Source: Chitinophaga fulva
GTDB taxonomy: Bacteria; Bacteroidota; Bacteroidia; Chitinophagales; Chitinophagaceae
NCBI RefSeq assembly: GCF_012927205.1
Contig: NZ_JABBGC010000004.1
Coordinates: 496,001 to 560,000, forward strand
Direction of reading: 5' to 3'
DNA: 64,000 bases
Part shown: positions 30,601 to 38,237 of the stretch, in pieces
Layout: the number at the start of each line of letters is the position of its first letter
How positions within the stretch are numbered: the first letter of the stretch is position 1
The notes under the pieces: generated by a model
Told to the model about the DNA's origin: nothing
The model's database searches: none
What the model saw: the letters and a program-made list of their open reading frames with translations, nothing else
Program-made: the position numbers and the translations under genes

Positions 30601-30633
30601 GAGAAAAAAGGTGTGATCAACCTGATCCGATAA
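21697..30633 (+). CDS. Giant modular cell-surface adhesin with CHU_C (T9SS type B) sorting domain
   Basis: A 2978-residue secreted protein with a signal peptide ending at RLLAQ. After an N-terminal beta-rich region come three tandem modules of about 560 residues, beginning near 224, 786 and 1347. Each is an Ig-like domain (TYQWQ core) followed by a right-handed parallel beta-helix that ends in a DIGAYE or DMGAYE motif, as in choice-of-anchor Q proteins. Residues about 2083-2510 form an IgGFc-binding-like domain (FWVGYGHHQF), then a PKD domain at about 2640-2720, an Ig-like and a fibronectin-like domain, and the CHU_C gliding-motility C-terminal domain at about 2890-2978 (NTFTPNNDGKNDMLKVYG). 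CHU_C domains direct export by T9SS with a PorP/SprF partner, two of which are encoded downstream. Likely a gliding or attachment adhesin; the ligand is unknown. Confidence 0.9.
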   Translation: MRNYTLSFIHKTILVAGMLLMLGSRLLAQTDISIGTGTTGNSDIGYPCPLQDYYEGNRAQYLFTAAELTAAGMGPGFITGLKFVVKNLNNADVIEQYGISIGTTTVSTLDETSWVPGTTVVRTPADYTILNGVNNFPFGSNFFWNGTDNIVVEVCSGALVTDPGTFYSHNPEVAFTTGLAFNGSHTYRADNENNLCGTIETDNTGTMTTRPNVTFSWIPATACTGTPTAGTAVSSMSTVCLNGTFDLRLNGATVASGLTYQWQQSADNVTWTNINGADKSMLTTTQTATTWYRCIVTCTASTQSATSTAVSVTSPTLVSGTFTINKALPTSGTNFASFNDAYNYLKCGINGPVVFNVVANSGPYTEQLLLKPVPGASATNTITFNGNGDTLRFNATSANRGVIQLDDADYFTFKNLVIKAMGSGASGYGYGVFLTNDADFNTISNSTILVDSTSTSSTSYAGIVISSSYTSPTSSGDAKCDNNTFSSNKIVGGYYGVVLTGSSTMANMSNKIINNTITEFYNSGVNASGSFNTLVENNIISRPTRANVSTFYGINFSNLNTKANITRNRISNPFGGAPANVSTSYGIYFSSTDALSQLENVVSNNLIYNFTGKGDVYGIYNSSSDNVWYFHNTVALDGTSTSATTYIARGFYQTSKADGIEFINNLISVTRGGGGSKYAVYFNTTTGTIHANNNLYYMAAQGGTSFTGYYTANRSTLLDWQTASQQDTASLSSNPLFAGVASGNYQPTSASIDNKGLPAGILVDINSNTRSTTTPDIGAYEFTPGPCTTPPTPGDATVSTTPVCINRKVSLSLINNSIGLGQTYQWQTATTAAGPYTNIGNPMTNPDTVVTATATLYYRVAVTCTGNTAYSNPVLLSVNPAFPGGTYTINKGAPSSATNFVSFNAAKAAMECGIAGPVVFNVVAASGPYAEQLILDSIAGMSATNTITFNGNGNTIKFAPNDDNERAVIKLRGADYVTFDSLVIDARGGTNGYGVHLLANADNNKITHSRILTDNTSTSSSMAGVVINGADASTSSGSNNLCDNNLVRGNNINGGYYGVIVYGATPGSPVGNRIDSNAISEFYSYGVYLSNAENTVVDHNDIFRTARSSVSYSNYGISVNSKGDGTVISGNRIHGLFNAATTTTNSFYGIEFSSADAIVTNPAKVINNVIYDIRGSGTQRGFYNYSSDFVLYYHNTVVLNDAANTGSAEATGIYQSSTVAGVEFLDNILDISRNGGGNRTGISIAAAAEFKSNYNDIFVKSSRNTAYTGNNGTNYITLADWRAGAKLDSNSLAIQPVFADPSIGNFAPVISPLDNSGRPVGVTIDILGAARSTTTPDIGAYEISIPECTSPPVAGNATVDPTTPICMGTAIKLDLVGNSKGGHQTYQWQVSATAAGPWKYVSDTQYVSVYNTIAGAEKYFRCAVVCSNRDTVYSTPVMVNLNDPLLAGTYTINPAQPTSTTNFQSFAAVVSKLECGIAGPVLFLAANGTYTEQLTMRNVPGASAVNRVTFSSASGNAADVTITYAGTSALNYVLKLDSVSYVTWQKITFKPTGTTYARAVEFAKKASYDSLQLCAITLPVTTSTGTNSAGVYASSCTGVGNVITGNAITEGGNGVYWMNTYGDGMSPGVTIDSNTITRSYNYGIYAEYVNRLTARKNTINLNGALASTTYGIYADDCDSAITIGRNKININSTTSKGYAIYLSYCEPTAAAPGFVTGNEIFARTANTGELRGITLTSSNMISVNNNVVSIHTTATNSYGLYSEYGKNLNYLNNSILNTSTSSVNNYAGYFAHSSSSASPVKVRNNIFASDAGRPMYVANPNFLNSDYNTLYTTGSVLVRQNTPIASYATLAAYRTGSGLDANSIVYKPAFTGPADLHPALTDPEVWAIHGRGVQVPGNDKDIDGNPRPVTLQAGVPDMGAYEFLPTSVPPALPAFPAAPAAGVTQTFMFGTDTVTKITWNNATLPSNMTVRRYSGVKPPNIAAGTDFMYFYTDVDVTPASGVYDFNIQQFYLDPWQGYIKRQKDIRLAMTDSTDKWKTDSLSKVDDITNVITDSTLHYFDKFTGLNGGTAAPQQLQPADSSNRGTRFWVGYGHHQFFTGDNTQQMVLYLNAKDSSNVTVRVNGTSWVRTYHIPANKTITTETLPKGGMNDARLLEEGWSDRGISIESDVPIVAYAHIYGSASSGATMLLPVGTYGYDYYALTSRQYYSTDTYSWFYVVADYDNTTVEITPSVPTLAGRPANQTFTVTLNKGEVYQVLGALTTGSEGYDVSGSHVRSIVNSDGKCFPVAFFSGSSRTGIGCGGSTGSSGDNLIQQNFPSQAWGKKYLTAPTSIDDDATSFMTNIYRVLVKDQSTIVKRNGVALTGLINNRFYQYESNTADYIEANQPVMVAQYMSSSGACDNTGGDGDPEMIYLSPLEQGIKQVGLYRNTVESINTNYLTLIIPTGGLSSLQIDGSNLFDHTYAHPNHPGYTVVVKRWDAAAAQCNVVADSAFTAITYGLGSVESYGYNAGTLVKNLNILPAFSNVLNPSSGNNTYTCAKTPFRFSMLIPVKPTTLTWKLSAVQHLSPAVDVVQNNPVPKDSLVANDRTYYRFVLPDEYVFSAPGTYNIPILISHPDIESCNNSFEAILSMKVIPAPVVNFTSAYSGCVGDVAQFTGSATTSNNVGISSWNWNFGDATYGYRKDTTKQFKSPGIYKVKLSIVAAEGCIGDTTKEVEVYTPGVAAIVKDSMTVCTGSDVSLAVKDPEAGVLYNWYDAPTGGNLLFTGDVYTITAVSVSGTYYLEAINHGCPGATRAKAVVHVLPLLTKPVVRVDTVGVNMIRFKWDKVPNATSYEVSIDGGLTWTQPSSGREGLEHVITGLQPVQSVKLLVKVKGCEDKISDPAEGKTLPDGIYIPNTFTPNNDGKNDMLKVYGYIINKVHIAIFDQWGEKVFESNSQDIGWDGTYKGKTMPSGVYIYVCHLVLKDGSSVEKKGVINLIR
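22366..27470 (+). repeat. Three tandem 1.7-kb coding repeats (Ig plus beta-helix modules)
   Basis: Repeat units begin near 22366, 24055 and 25738. Each starts with an Ig-like segment with cysteines and TYQWQ, continues with a TINK or TINP strand and CGI(N/A)GPV, and closes with a GAYE motif near 24040, 25720 and 27455. Period about 1.69 kb. Repeats 1 and 2 look closest by eye; repeat 3 is more diverged. Confidence 0.75.
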
Positions 30634-30651
30634 CCAAAAAATGGAAGAAAG

Positions 30652-30993
30652 ATGAAGTACTTGCTTGCTTTCATAATTACAGCTGCGTTGCTGCATGGGG
30701 GAATAACCCATGCAGCAGCCCACAGCTGTCGGCAGGGAATAGACAGTCTGCTCAATAGCGCCCGGTCTATCACTGCTTATCCTAACCCGGCCTCTGTATC
30801 GGTGCATGTGAAATCAGTGAAGGACCTGCGGGAGCTGGTCATTTACGGACTGGACGGCAGGCAGGTGAGGAGAATAGCCACACCGGGAAAAGACCACATG
30901 GTGCAGGTTTCCGGACTGGCGCAAGGGCCTTATATGTTGCGGGCCTTATTTGAAGATGGGACAAGAACGTCGAAGATGATCATCAAACAATAA
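30652..30993 (+). CDS. Small secreted protein consisting almost only of a T9SS type A sorting domain
   Basis: A 113-residue protein with a signal peptide (about residues 1-23, ending near THAAA). A short linker precedes a C-terminal domain at about residues 41-113 with the type A pattern ITAYPNPASVSVHV, LVIYGLDGRQV, GLAQGPYMLRALFEDG and a terminal SKMIIKQ. There is no room for a cargo domain of its own. It is encoded 18 bases after the giant adhesin and 27 before the next one, so it is translated with them. It may be a small surface peptide, a remnant of a larger substrate, or an accessory of the adhesins; the sequence does not decide. Confidence 0.8.
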   Translation: MKYLLAFIITAALLHGGITHAAAHSCRQGIDSLLNSARSITAYPNPASVSVHVKSVKDLRELVIYGLDGRQVRRIATPGKDHMVQVSGLAQGPYMLRALFEDGTRTSKMIIKQ

Positions 30994-31020
30994 TCATTTC
31001 AAGATGAAAAATTGTACAAG

Positions 31021-34000
31021 ATGTTGACCAAAATAACCAATCATCCTGCCAGCCAACGGCTACAGCGATGTCTCATAACCATATCTGTGTTAGTGTTGCA
31101 GTTCGTAGCCTTTAGTTCGCACGCCCAGAATCTTTCCAACAAAGGGAAAGACTTCTGGGTTGGCTACGGACATCACCAGTTCATGGAACCAGGAGGGGGC
31201 AACACACAGGAGATGATCCTGTACCTGAGCGCCGAACAGGCCGCTACGGTAACAGTGAACATCACCGGCACCGCCTGGACACGGACTTATAACATCCCTG
31301 CCAATACTGTTATTGCGACAGACCTGATACCTAAAACAGGCGCCAACGATGCCCGGTTGTATTCACCACCGCCTTCTTTCGGCGGTACGGGCGGCGAAGG
31401 CACCTTTACCAACAAATCCATCCATGTTCACAGTAATGTGCCTATCGTAGCTTATGCGCATATTTTCGGCAGTGCCTCTTCCGGCGCTACCATGCTGATG
31501 CCGGAAGAAACATGGGGCTATTCTTATATTTCTGTCAACAGTCAGCAGGACTATGCCTCCGATTGTTTTTCCTGGATGTTTGTGGTGGCCAACCAGAACA
31601 ATACCGTGGTGGAAATCAAACCTTCGGTGCTGACGCGTAATGGCCGTGCGCCGGGTGTTCCGTTTACCGTAACGCTTAATCGCGGTGATATTTACCAGCT
31701 GGTAGGCGCCTCCCTCGGTGGCTCCCAAGGCCGTGAGTTGACCGGTACCACGGTGAAATCCATTGGCAACTCCGCGGGAGAATGTTATCCCGTGGCCGTG
31801 TTTTCCGGTAGCAGCCGTACGTCCCAATCATGTACCAATAGCGGTGGCAGCGGTGATAATAATATTCAACAGGTATTCCCCTTCCAGGCATGGGGAAAAC
31901 GTTACCTGACCGCGCCTTACTCTCATTCGGCCACCCCTACTTCCAATCAGACTTCGATGTATAAAGTAGTGGTGAAAGACCCGACGACGATCGTAAAACT
32001 GAATGGTAGTACACTTGGCGGATTGACCCCGGGTTCTTACTATACATTTAACAGCAAGACGGCCGATTATATTGAAGCCGATAAACCTGTACTGGTAGCG
32101 CAATACATGCCGTCATCCGGCTCCTGCGGCAACACCGATCCGCTGGGTGATCCGGAGATGGTTTATCTCAGCCCGATTGAACAGGCGGTGAAAAGAACTG
32201 GTTTCTATCGTAATAACCGCGAGTTCATTACGGTCAACTACCTGACGCTGATCATCCCTACCGGCGGTTTGGGTTCCCTGCTGATCGATGGCAGTCCAAC
32301 GATCAATACCTCTTACCCACACCCCAATATGCCGGGTTACTCCGTGGCGGTGAAACGCTGGAATGCCGCACAGGCACAATGTATCGTGACCAGCGATTCG
32401 GCCTTTACCGCAACTACCTATGGACTGGGCAGCGTGGAAAGTTATGGCTACAACGCAGGTACGCTGATCAATAACCTCAACGCAGTGGGTGCTATTCACA
32501 ACGAGTTTGATACTTCTAAAACAAAGAATGATTTTACCTGTACACAAACACCGGTAGAACTGTCTATCCTCATGGCTTACAAGCCTACCAAGATGGTGTG
32601 GAAACTGAGCCTGCTGGGAGCGGCCATTACGCCTAATGCAGATGTAACGGTGAATTCACCAGTGCCTACGGCCACCGTCGTGATCAATGGTATCACTTAC
32701 TACAAGTATACCTTACCCGGCTCTTATAAATTTGCCAATACGGGAGAATTTGATATCACGGTGATGTCTACCCATCCATCTATTGAAAACTGTACCAATA
32801 CAGAAAAGGTAGGCTATACGATTTCCGTGAAAGCCAAACCCCGTGCGATATCCAGTTACGCCTACAGTGGTTGTACGCTGGACAGCGCCATCTTCAAAGG
32901 AGAAAACAATCAGCCGGATTATAAGATAGACCGCTGGAAATGGGAATTTCCTGGTCCGGCACTGGATAGCGGCATCGAAGTACATCATGCGTTCCAGCCG
33001 GGACAGGCCAACGTGAAACTGACGGTGATCTCTACCGATGGTTGCGTAGGCGACACTGCCTTCCAGTTAACCGCTGCGGCCAAGCCGGTGGCTAATTTTG
33101 CCAGTGACGTTCCGTCTCTGTGCGAAGGCGCCCCTGTGAAACTGACCGACAATTCCACCTACGGCGGCACAGCACCATTGAAAGAGTGGTACTGGGATTT
33201 TGGCAATGACTCCGTGAAGAAAGCTACCACCAATGCGCCGGAATCTATGACCTATAACGGCTATAAAACTTATACCATCAAACATGTGGTGAAAGTGAGC
33301 GACCTGTGTATCAGCGATACCGCCACCCAAACCATTACGGTATATGCGAAGCCGCATGCAGCATTCACTTTCCCCGGTGACTGTCTGCCGGTAAATGGCA
33401 TCGTGCAATTTACCAGCACCGCCACCGTGCCCGATGCGCAGACGCTCGCCGGACACAGCTGGGATTTTGGTGATGCGAATGCTACACCAACCAATCCGAA
33501 TACGTCATTGATAGCATCGCCCTCACATGCCTATACGAAGTTTGGTACCTATACCATCAAATACCAGGTGACTACCGATAAAGGCTGTACGAAAGATACG
33601 ACCGTCACCGCCAGCTTTAAGCTGAAGCCGCAGCTGGCCTATGCGCCGGTGACCGGTGTATGCGTGAACGTGAAGGGAACTATCAAAGTGGCCAATGCTA
33701 CTGTGCAGAACGGGGTAACGGGCAAAGGCTACTACAAAGGGCCGGCAACCGATTCCTCCGGTAATTTCACTCCTTCCGTAGCCGGTCCGGGAACACATCA
33801 GATATGGTATGTGTTTAACACCAGCACCGGTTGCTCGGATTCAGTGGCTACTAACGTGGTCGTATATCCCAAACCAACGGCGGCCTTTACCGCAACGGCC
33901 AATGTCTGTCTTGGCCAGCCTGCGGTTATCACAGACCAGTCCACTATCAGTGGTGGCGCCATTACTACCTGGAAATGGGATGATGGTAAAGGCCAACAAA

Positions 34001-35148
34001 CACAGGCTACCAACAATAGTCCGTTTAACATCCTCTATACTGCCGATGGCAGCTATACCGTGAAGCTGGTGGCCGTCAGTGATCAACAGTGCCTTAGCGA
34101 TACCGCCTCCGTGCCGGTGGCTGTGCATCCGTTGCCGGAAGTGAATTATCAATTGCCTGCTTCCGTGTGTATGCCGGAAGGTAGCGCCAAGTTCACTAAC
34201 CTGACAACGATCAAGGATAACTCAGCCCTCACCTGGCAGTGGAACTTCGGCGATGGCAGCGCTACCTCCGCATTAAAAGACCCACTGCACAACTACACTG
34301 CTTACGGTCCGTTTGACGTAGTGCTCTCCGCTACTTCCGCCTTCGGTTGTAACGCACAGGCCACCAAACGGATAGAGGCATTTTTCGGTCAGCCTGTGGC
34401 TTCCTTTAAAGTTGCTCCTGACACGCTGTGCCAGGGAACAGATAACACATTCACTGACCAGAGCACGGATGCTAAAAGCAATATCATTACCTGGGCATGG
34501 GAATTCGGTGATGGTTCTACCTCCACCGCACAGAACCCGGTGAAGAAATACACCTCTCCCGGTGAATACGGCGTGCAGCTGAAAGTAACGAATGCCGCGG
34601 GTTGTACCTCAGCGCCGTTCAGCAGCAAAGTAGTGGTATACCTGCAACCTGTCATCGACGCAGGGCAGTCGTTTGTTGTGCCACAGGGAACAGTGATCAC
34701 TTTCAGGCCTACGGCCAATGATTCCGTGAACCTGAAGTTCCGTTGGGAACCAGCGGCTGACTTCCCGAACCCGACATTGCTGTCGCCCACCATTCCGGCG
34801 ATGCATGATCAGGTTTATACGCTGACTGCTATCGGCAAACACAACTGTACCGCCAGCGACCAGATGTCTGTCAAGGTGTTGAAACCAGTGATACCGCCCA
34901 ATGCTTTCTCTCCCAATGGTGATAACATCAACGACAGATGGGTGATCCATAACCTGAGCGATTATCCTGACAGTAAAGTGGAAGTATTTAACCGCTACGG
35001 TCAACGGGTATACGAATCCAGTGGTTATGCCCTGCCATGGGACGGCCGCTTTAAAGGCAATCCGCTGCCGGTAGGCACCTACTACTATGTCATCACCCTG
35101 CGTAACGGATTTGCGCCGCTTTCAGGGTATGTGGCCATCATCAGATAA
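31021..35148 (+). CDS. PKD-repeat surface protein with IgGFc-binding-like and CHU_C domains
   Basis: A 1375-residue secreted protein; start taken at ATG 31021 (a TTG at 31012 is in frame). The signal peptide ends at SSHAQ. Residues about 44-483 form an IgGFc-binding-like domain closely similar to that in the upstream giant protein (FWVGYGHHQFM, YNAGTLINNLN). About seven PKD or PKD-like repeats follow from near 610 to 1270 (WYWDFGND, HSWDFGDAN, WQWNFGDGS, WAWEFGDGS). The last 90 residues are a CHU_C domain (PNAFSPNGDNINDRWVIHN) for T9SS type B sorting. It precedes PorP/SprF by 32 bases, the usual pairing of a CHU_C substrate with its outer membrane partner. Confidence 0.9.
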   Translation: MLTKITNHPASQRLQRCLITISVLVLQFVAFSSHAQNLSNKGKDFWVGYGHHQFMEPGGGNTQEMILYLSAEQAATVTVNITGTAWTRTYNIPANTVIATDLIPKTGANDARLYSPPPSFGGTGGEGTFTNKSIHVHSNVPIVAYAHIFGSASSGATMLMPEETWGYSYISVNSQQDYASDCFSWMFVVANQNNTVVEIKPSVLTRNGRAPGVPFTVTLNRGDIYQLVGASLGGSQGRELTGTTVKSIGNSAGECYPVAVFSGSSRTSQSCTNSGGSGDNNIQQVFPFQAWGKRYLTAPYSHSATPTSNQTSMYKVVVKDPTTIVKLNGSTLGGLTPGSYYTFNSKTADYIEADKPVLVAQYMPSSGSCGNTDPLGDPEMVYLSPIEQAVKRTGFYRNNREFITVNYLTLIIPTGGLGSLLIDGSPTINTSYPHPNMPGYSVAVKRWNAAQAQCIVTSDSAFTATTYGLGSVESYGYNAGTLINNLNAVGAIHNEFDTSKTKNDFTCTQTPVELSILMAYKPTKMVWKLSLLGAAITPNADVTVNSPVPTATVVINGITYYKYTLPGSYKFANTGEFDITVMSTHPSIENCTNTEKVGYTISVKAKPRAISSYAYSGCTLDSAIFKGENNQPDYKIDRWKWEFPGPALDSGIEVHHAFQPGQANVKLTVISTDGCVGDTAFQLTAAAKPVANFASDVPSLCEGAPVKLTDNSTYGGTAPLKEWYWDFGNDSVKKATTNAPESMTYNGYKTYTIKHVVKVSDLCISDTATQTITVYAKPHAAFTFPGDCLPVNGIVQFTSTATVPDAQTLAGHSWDFGDANATPTNPNTSLIASPSHAYTKFGTYTIKYQVTTDKGCTKDTTVTASFKLKPQLAYAPVTGVCVNVKGTIKVANATVQNGVTGKGYYKGPATDSSGNFTPSVAGPGTHQIWYVFNTSTGCSDSVATNVVVYPKPTAAFTATANVCLGQPAVITDQSTISGGAITTWKWDDGKGQQTQATNNSPFNILYTADGSYTVKLVAVSDQQCLSDTASVPVAVHPLPEVNYQLPASVCMPEGSAKFTNLTTIKDNSALTWQWNFGDGSATSALKDPLHNYTAYGPFDVVLSATSAFGCNAQATKRIEAFFGQPVASFKVAPDTLCQGTDNTFTDQSTDAKSNIITWAWEFGDGSTSTAQNPVKKYTSPGEYGVQLKVTNAAGCTSAPFSSKVVVYLQPVIDAGQSFVVPQGTVITFRPTANDSVNLKFRWEPAADFPNPTLLSPTIPAMHDQVYTLTAIGKHNCTASDQMSVKVLKPVIPPNAFSPNGDNINDRWVIHNLSDYPDSKVEVFNRYGQRVYESSGYALPWDGRFKGNPLPVGTYYYVITLRNGFAPLSGYVAIIR

Positions 35149-35180
35149 CGAACATTATTCACATAAAACACGGACACAAA

Positions 35181-36185
35181 ATGAGAACTAAAATTGCAAC
35201 ATGGCTCATGTCAGTGACAGCCTTCTTCGCCTGCTCCAGGGCGATGGCCCAGGCTGACCCGCATTTCTCGCAGTACTATACCTATCCCTCGTGGCTCAAT
35301 CCGGCCCTCACCGGTGCTTTCGACGGGGACTACCGTATCGCTGCGATATACCGCACCCAATGGGGAAATATCAGCCCTTTTAAAACATACGGTATCACGG
35401 CGGAAGTGCCGACCGCCAAAAATATCAACTTCGGCGCCAGCGTACTGAATCAGGCTGCCGGTGATGGTGGCTACAACTACACCACCGGTTATGTTAGTGC
35501 CGCCTATACAGGCGTGAAGTTGGATGCGGCGCATTATCATCAGCTCAACTTTGGCCTGCAACTGGGATTTATCCAGCGTCGTTTTGATCCTTCCAAGCTC
35601 ACCTTTGGTGAGCAATGGAACCCGGTGACAGGCTATAATCCTGGTAACCCGGTTACCGATGTGCTCACCAGGACTTCTTCGCTTTCTTTTGATGCTGGCG
35701 CCGGCGCACTCTACTATGATGCCACACCGGGCAAGAAGTTCAATATCTATGGCGGCTTTTCCGTGATACATCTCACCCGTCCGCAGGACCAGTTTGCTGC
35801 AAAGGGAGATGCCCGTTTTCCCATGCGCTTTAACGTACATGGTGGCGTGAAACTAACGTTGTCGGACATACTGAGTATTACGCCCAACTTCCTGTTTATG
35901 GCGCAGGGACCGGCGCAGGAAAAGATGATCGGCGCCTATGGGCAACTGAAAGCCGCCCCGGAAACAGACTTTCTCCTTGGGCTGAACTACCGTTACAAAG
36001 ATGCCTTCACCACCCACGCCGGTTTTATTTACAAGACCATGATGCTGGGCGTGAGCTACGATATCAATACATCAGACCTGAGCAAGATGGCCCGCGGTTC
36101 TAACAGCTTTGAAGTATCACTCACATTTATCGGACGGAGGAAGGTGAAGACACCGGAAGTGGAATTTGTATGCCCCCGTTTGTAA
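35181..36185 (+). CDS. PorP/SprF family type IX secretion outer membrane protein
   Basis: A 334-residue outer membrane beta-barrel. After the signal peptide (ending at RAMAQ) comes the family signature ADPHFSQYYTYPSWLNPALTGAF, followed by YRTQWGNISPFKTYGI. SprF-type members are needed to export and attach SprB-like CHU_C substrates, and PorP anchors the motor complex. The position directly after a CHU_C gene supports a role as that protein's partner. One of two such genes here; the other is at 38238. Confidence 0.9.
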   Translation: MRTKIATWLMSVTAFFACSRAMAQADPHFSQYYTYPSWLNPALTGAFDGDYRIAAIYRTQWGNISPFKTYGITAEVPTAKNINFGASVLNQAAGDGGYNYTTGYVSAAYTGVKLDAAHYHQLNFGLQLGFIQRRFDPSKLTFGEQWNPVTGYNPGNPVTDVLTRTSSLSFDAGAGALYYDATPGKKFNIYGGFSVIHLTRPQDQFAAKGDARFPMRFNVHGGVKLTLSDILSITPNFLFMAQGPAQEKMIGAYGQLKAAPETDFLLGLNYRYKDAFTTHAGFIYKTMMLGVSYDINTSDLSKMARGSNSFEVSLTFIGRRKVKTPEVEFVCPRL

Positions 36186-36212
36186 TTCATCTCTACATGT
36201 AACAGACATCTC

Positions 36213-38204
36213 ATGAAAAAAATATTCTTTACCGCATCTGTGTTACTGGCCACTATGACGCTACAGGCGCAGTTTACCTACGATTACCTGAAAGCAGCCG
36301 ATCAGTACTATAAAAAAGAAGATTACAATTCAGCTGTACAGTATTATGAAAAATACCTCGGCACCAGGCACAAATCCTTCCGGCAGGATTCCTATAAGCC
36401 CTATGCGGCGGTGAATGCCAGCCGTAAGAACATCGTGCCGGTGAGCAGTGAACAACAGGCAGTATATAAACTGGCAGAGAGTTACCGCAACCTGCACAAC
36501 TATGAAAAAGCGGCACCTCATTATGAAACAGTATTGGAAGCAGACAGGAAAAATTTCCCGCTGGCGGCTTACTATTATGCTGTTTCGCTTCGTGCCCTCG
36601 GTAAGTATGAAGAAGCGGAAAAGGCTTTCCATAGCTTCCTGCAGGGCTACGGCTCAAATGACAGCTACAGTGCTTCTGCCGAACGGGAAGTCAACAACCT
36701 CGCATTTATCAATGCCCAATTAAAACGGTCTGACCTTTCCCTCTATGAAATACGTAAAGCGCCGGCTGCGCTTAATACCACCGGCGCCAGCTATGCGCCG
36801 CTCTGGACGGCCGATGGCGCATTACTGTTTACCTCCACCCGTCCGGACCCAGCCAAAAACAAAGGGTTCATTAACAGGGTGTACACCGCCGACTATGCTG
36901 ACGGACAAGCTGCCAATATCAGGCTGCTGCCGGTTGCCCAGCCTGAATCGCTGCACCAGGGCGCTGTCAGCATCAGCCCAGATGGACAGCAGCTGTTCAT
37001 CACCCGTTGGCAGATAGATCACGGTAAAAAAATCACCGCTATCTGGGTGTCCCGCAAAAACGGCAACGACTGGGGAGAACCTGCGCCACTGGACGCTGTG
37101 ATCAATGTGCCGGGCAGCAACACACAACAGCCGTTCGTATTACCTGATGGCAAACACCTGCTTTATGCCAGCGACCGTCCCGGCGGACAAGGTGGATTTG
37201 ACCTGTGGTGCGCCACGCTCGACGAAGCCGGTAAACCGGTGAGCACCGTCAACCTTGGTGAGGTGATCAATACCACGGATAACGAACAGGCGCCTTATTA
37301 CCACACCGCCACCCGCACGCTGGTGTTTTCCTCAGATGGCAGGACCGGCATGGGTGGTTACGATTTCTTCAGCAGCAAAGGAGAACCGGGCAGCTTTCAG
37401 CCGCCGGTGAATATGGGATATCCTGTCAATTCCGTCAAAGATGATATTTACTTCGCCAGTCGCAGTAACAACCGTAATCTGCTGGACGATGTGCTGCTGG
37501 GAACAGACAGAGCGGCCGAATGTTGCCTTGAGCTTTTTTTCCTGCACAAAACCCGGCCGGCGCGGCAGCTCAGCGGTATCGTGGTAGCATGTAACAGCAA
37601 TACACCGGTTGCCGGTGCGGAAGTGCGTATCATCGATACCGTTAGCCACCAGGTGATCACCACCCGCAGTACCGGTGCCGATGGTAGTTATGCTTTTACG
37701 TTGAACGAATACCAGCCGCTGGTAGCCGTAGCTAACGCAGTAGGTTATACGCAGGGCTCCCAGCGCATCGGGGTGCCACAGAATGAAGATACCGTAGCCA
37801 TCACCGCGCCGGAACTGTGCCTTACCCCGATAGTGCCGCCGCCATCGCCGGTGACACTCGAAAATGTATACTACGACTACGATAAAGCAACGCTCAAAGA
37901 AGAATCATCTGCATCCCTGGATAAACTGGTGACCCTGCTGCAGGCCAACCCTGAAATGGAGATAGAACTAAGCGCGCATACCGACAGTAAGGGCAGCAAC
38001 CGCTACAACCAGCGCCTTTCTGAAGCCCGTGCCAAGAGCTGCGTAGATTATCTCGTGGAAAAAGGAATAGACCCTCATCGCCTTACCCACAAAGGTTACG
38101 GCGCATCCATGCCAATAGAGCCCAATACGCTGCCAGACGGATCAGACAATCCGGAAGGAAGACAGAAGAACAGAAGGACCACCTTCACGATAACGAAGAA
38201 GTAA
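36213..38204 (+). CDS. PorE-like OmpA family protein (TPR, PD40 propeller, CRD, OmpA)
   Basis: A 663-residue exported protein. Residues about 20-150 are TPR-like (AADQYYKKEDYNSAVQYYEKY), 185-420 a PD40-type beta-propeller (LLFTSTRPDP, HLLYASDRPGGQGGFDLW, LVFSSDGRTGMGGYDFF), 450-540 a carboxypeptidase-regulatory-like domain and 548-660 an OmpA peptidoglycan-binding domain (YYDYDKATLKEESSASLDKL, HTDSKGSNRYNQRLSEARA). This is the domain order of PorE, which ties the T9SS outer membrane complex to peptidoglycan. It sits between two PorP/SprF genes, spaced 27 and 33 bases. It may be a cluster-specific paralogue rather than the housekeeping PorE. Confidence 0.88.
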   Translation: MKKIFFTASVLLATMTLQAQFTYDYLKAADQYYKKEDYNSAVQYYEKYLGTRHKSFRQDSYKPYAAVNASRKNIVPVSSEQQAVYKLAESYRNLHNYEKAAPHYETVLEADRKNFPLAAYYYAVSLRALGKYEEAEKAFHSFLQGYGSNDSYSASAEREVNNLAFINAQLKRSDLSLYEIRKAPAALNTTGASYAPLWTADGALLFTSTRPDPAKNKGFINRVYTADYADGQAANIRLLPVAQPESLHQGAVSISPDGQQLFITRWQIDHGKKITAIWVSRKNGNDWGEPAPLDAVINVPGSNTQQPFVLPDGKHLLYASDRPGGQGGFDLWCATLDEAGKPVSTVNLGEVINTTDNEQAPYYHTATRTLVFSSDGRTGMGGYDFFSSKGEPGSFQPPVNMGYPVNSVKDDIYFASRSNNRNLLDDVLLGTDRAAECCLELFFLHKTRPARQLSGIVVACNSNTPVAGAEVRIIDTVSHQVITTRSTGADGSYAFTLNEYQPLVAVANAVGYTQGSQRIGVPQNEDTVAITAPELCLTPIVPPPSPVTLENVYYDYDKATLKEESSASLDKLVTLLQANPEMEIELSAHTDSKGSNRYNQRLSEARAKSCVDYLVEKGIDPHRLTHKGYGASMPIEPNTLPDGSDNPEGRQKNRRTTFTITKK

Positions 38205-38237
38205 TGCGGGCCTGTTTTTAATCTAAAACATTGAGTC

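Noticed and set aside
31004..31027. Short frame starting at ATG 31004 before the second CHU_C gene
   Set aside because: It ends after seven codons and overlaps the real start at 31021; no clustered amino acid codons to suggest a leader peptide.
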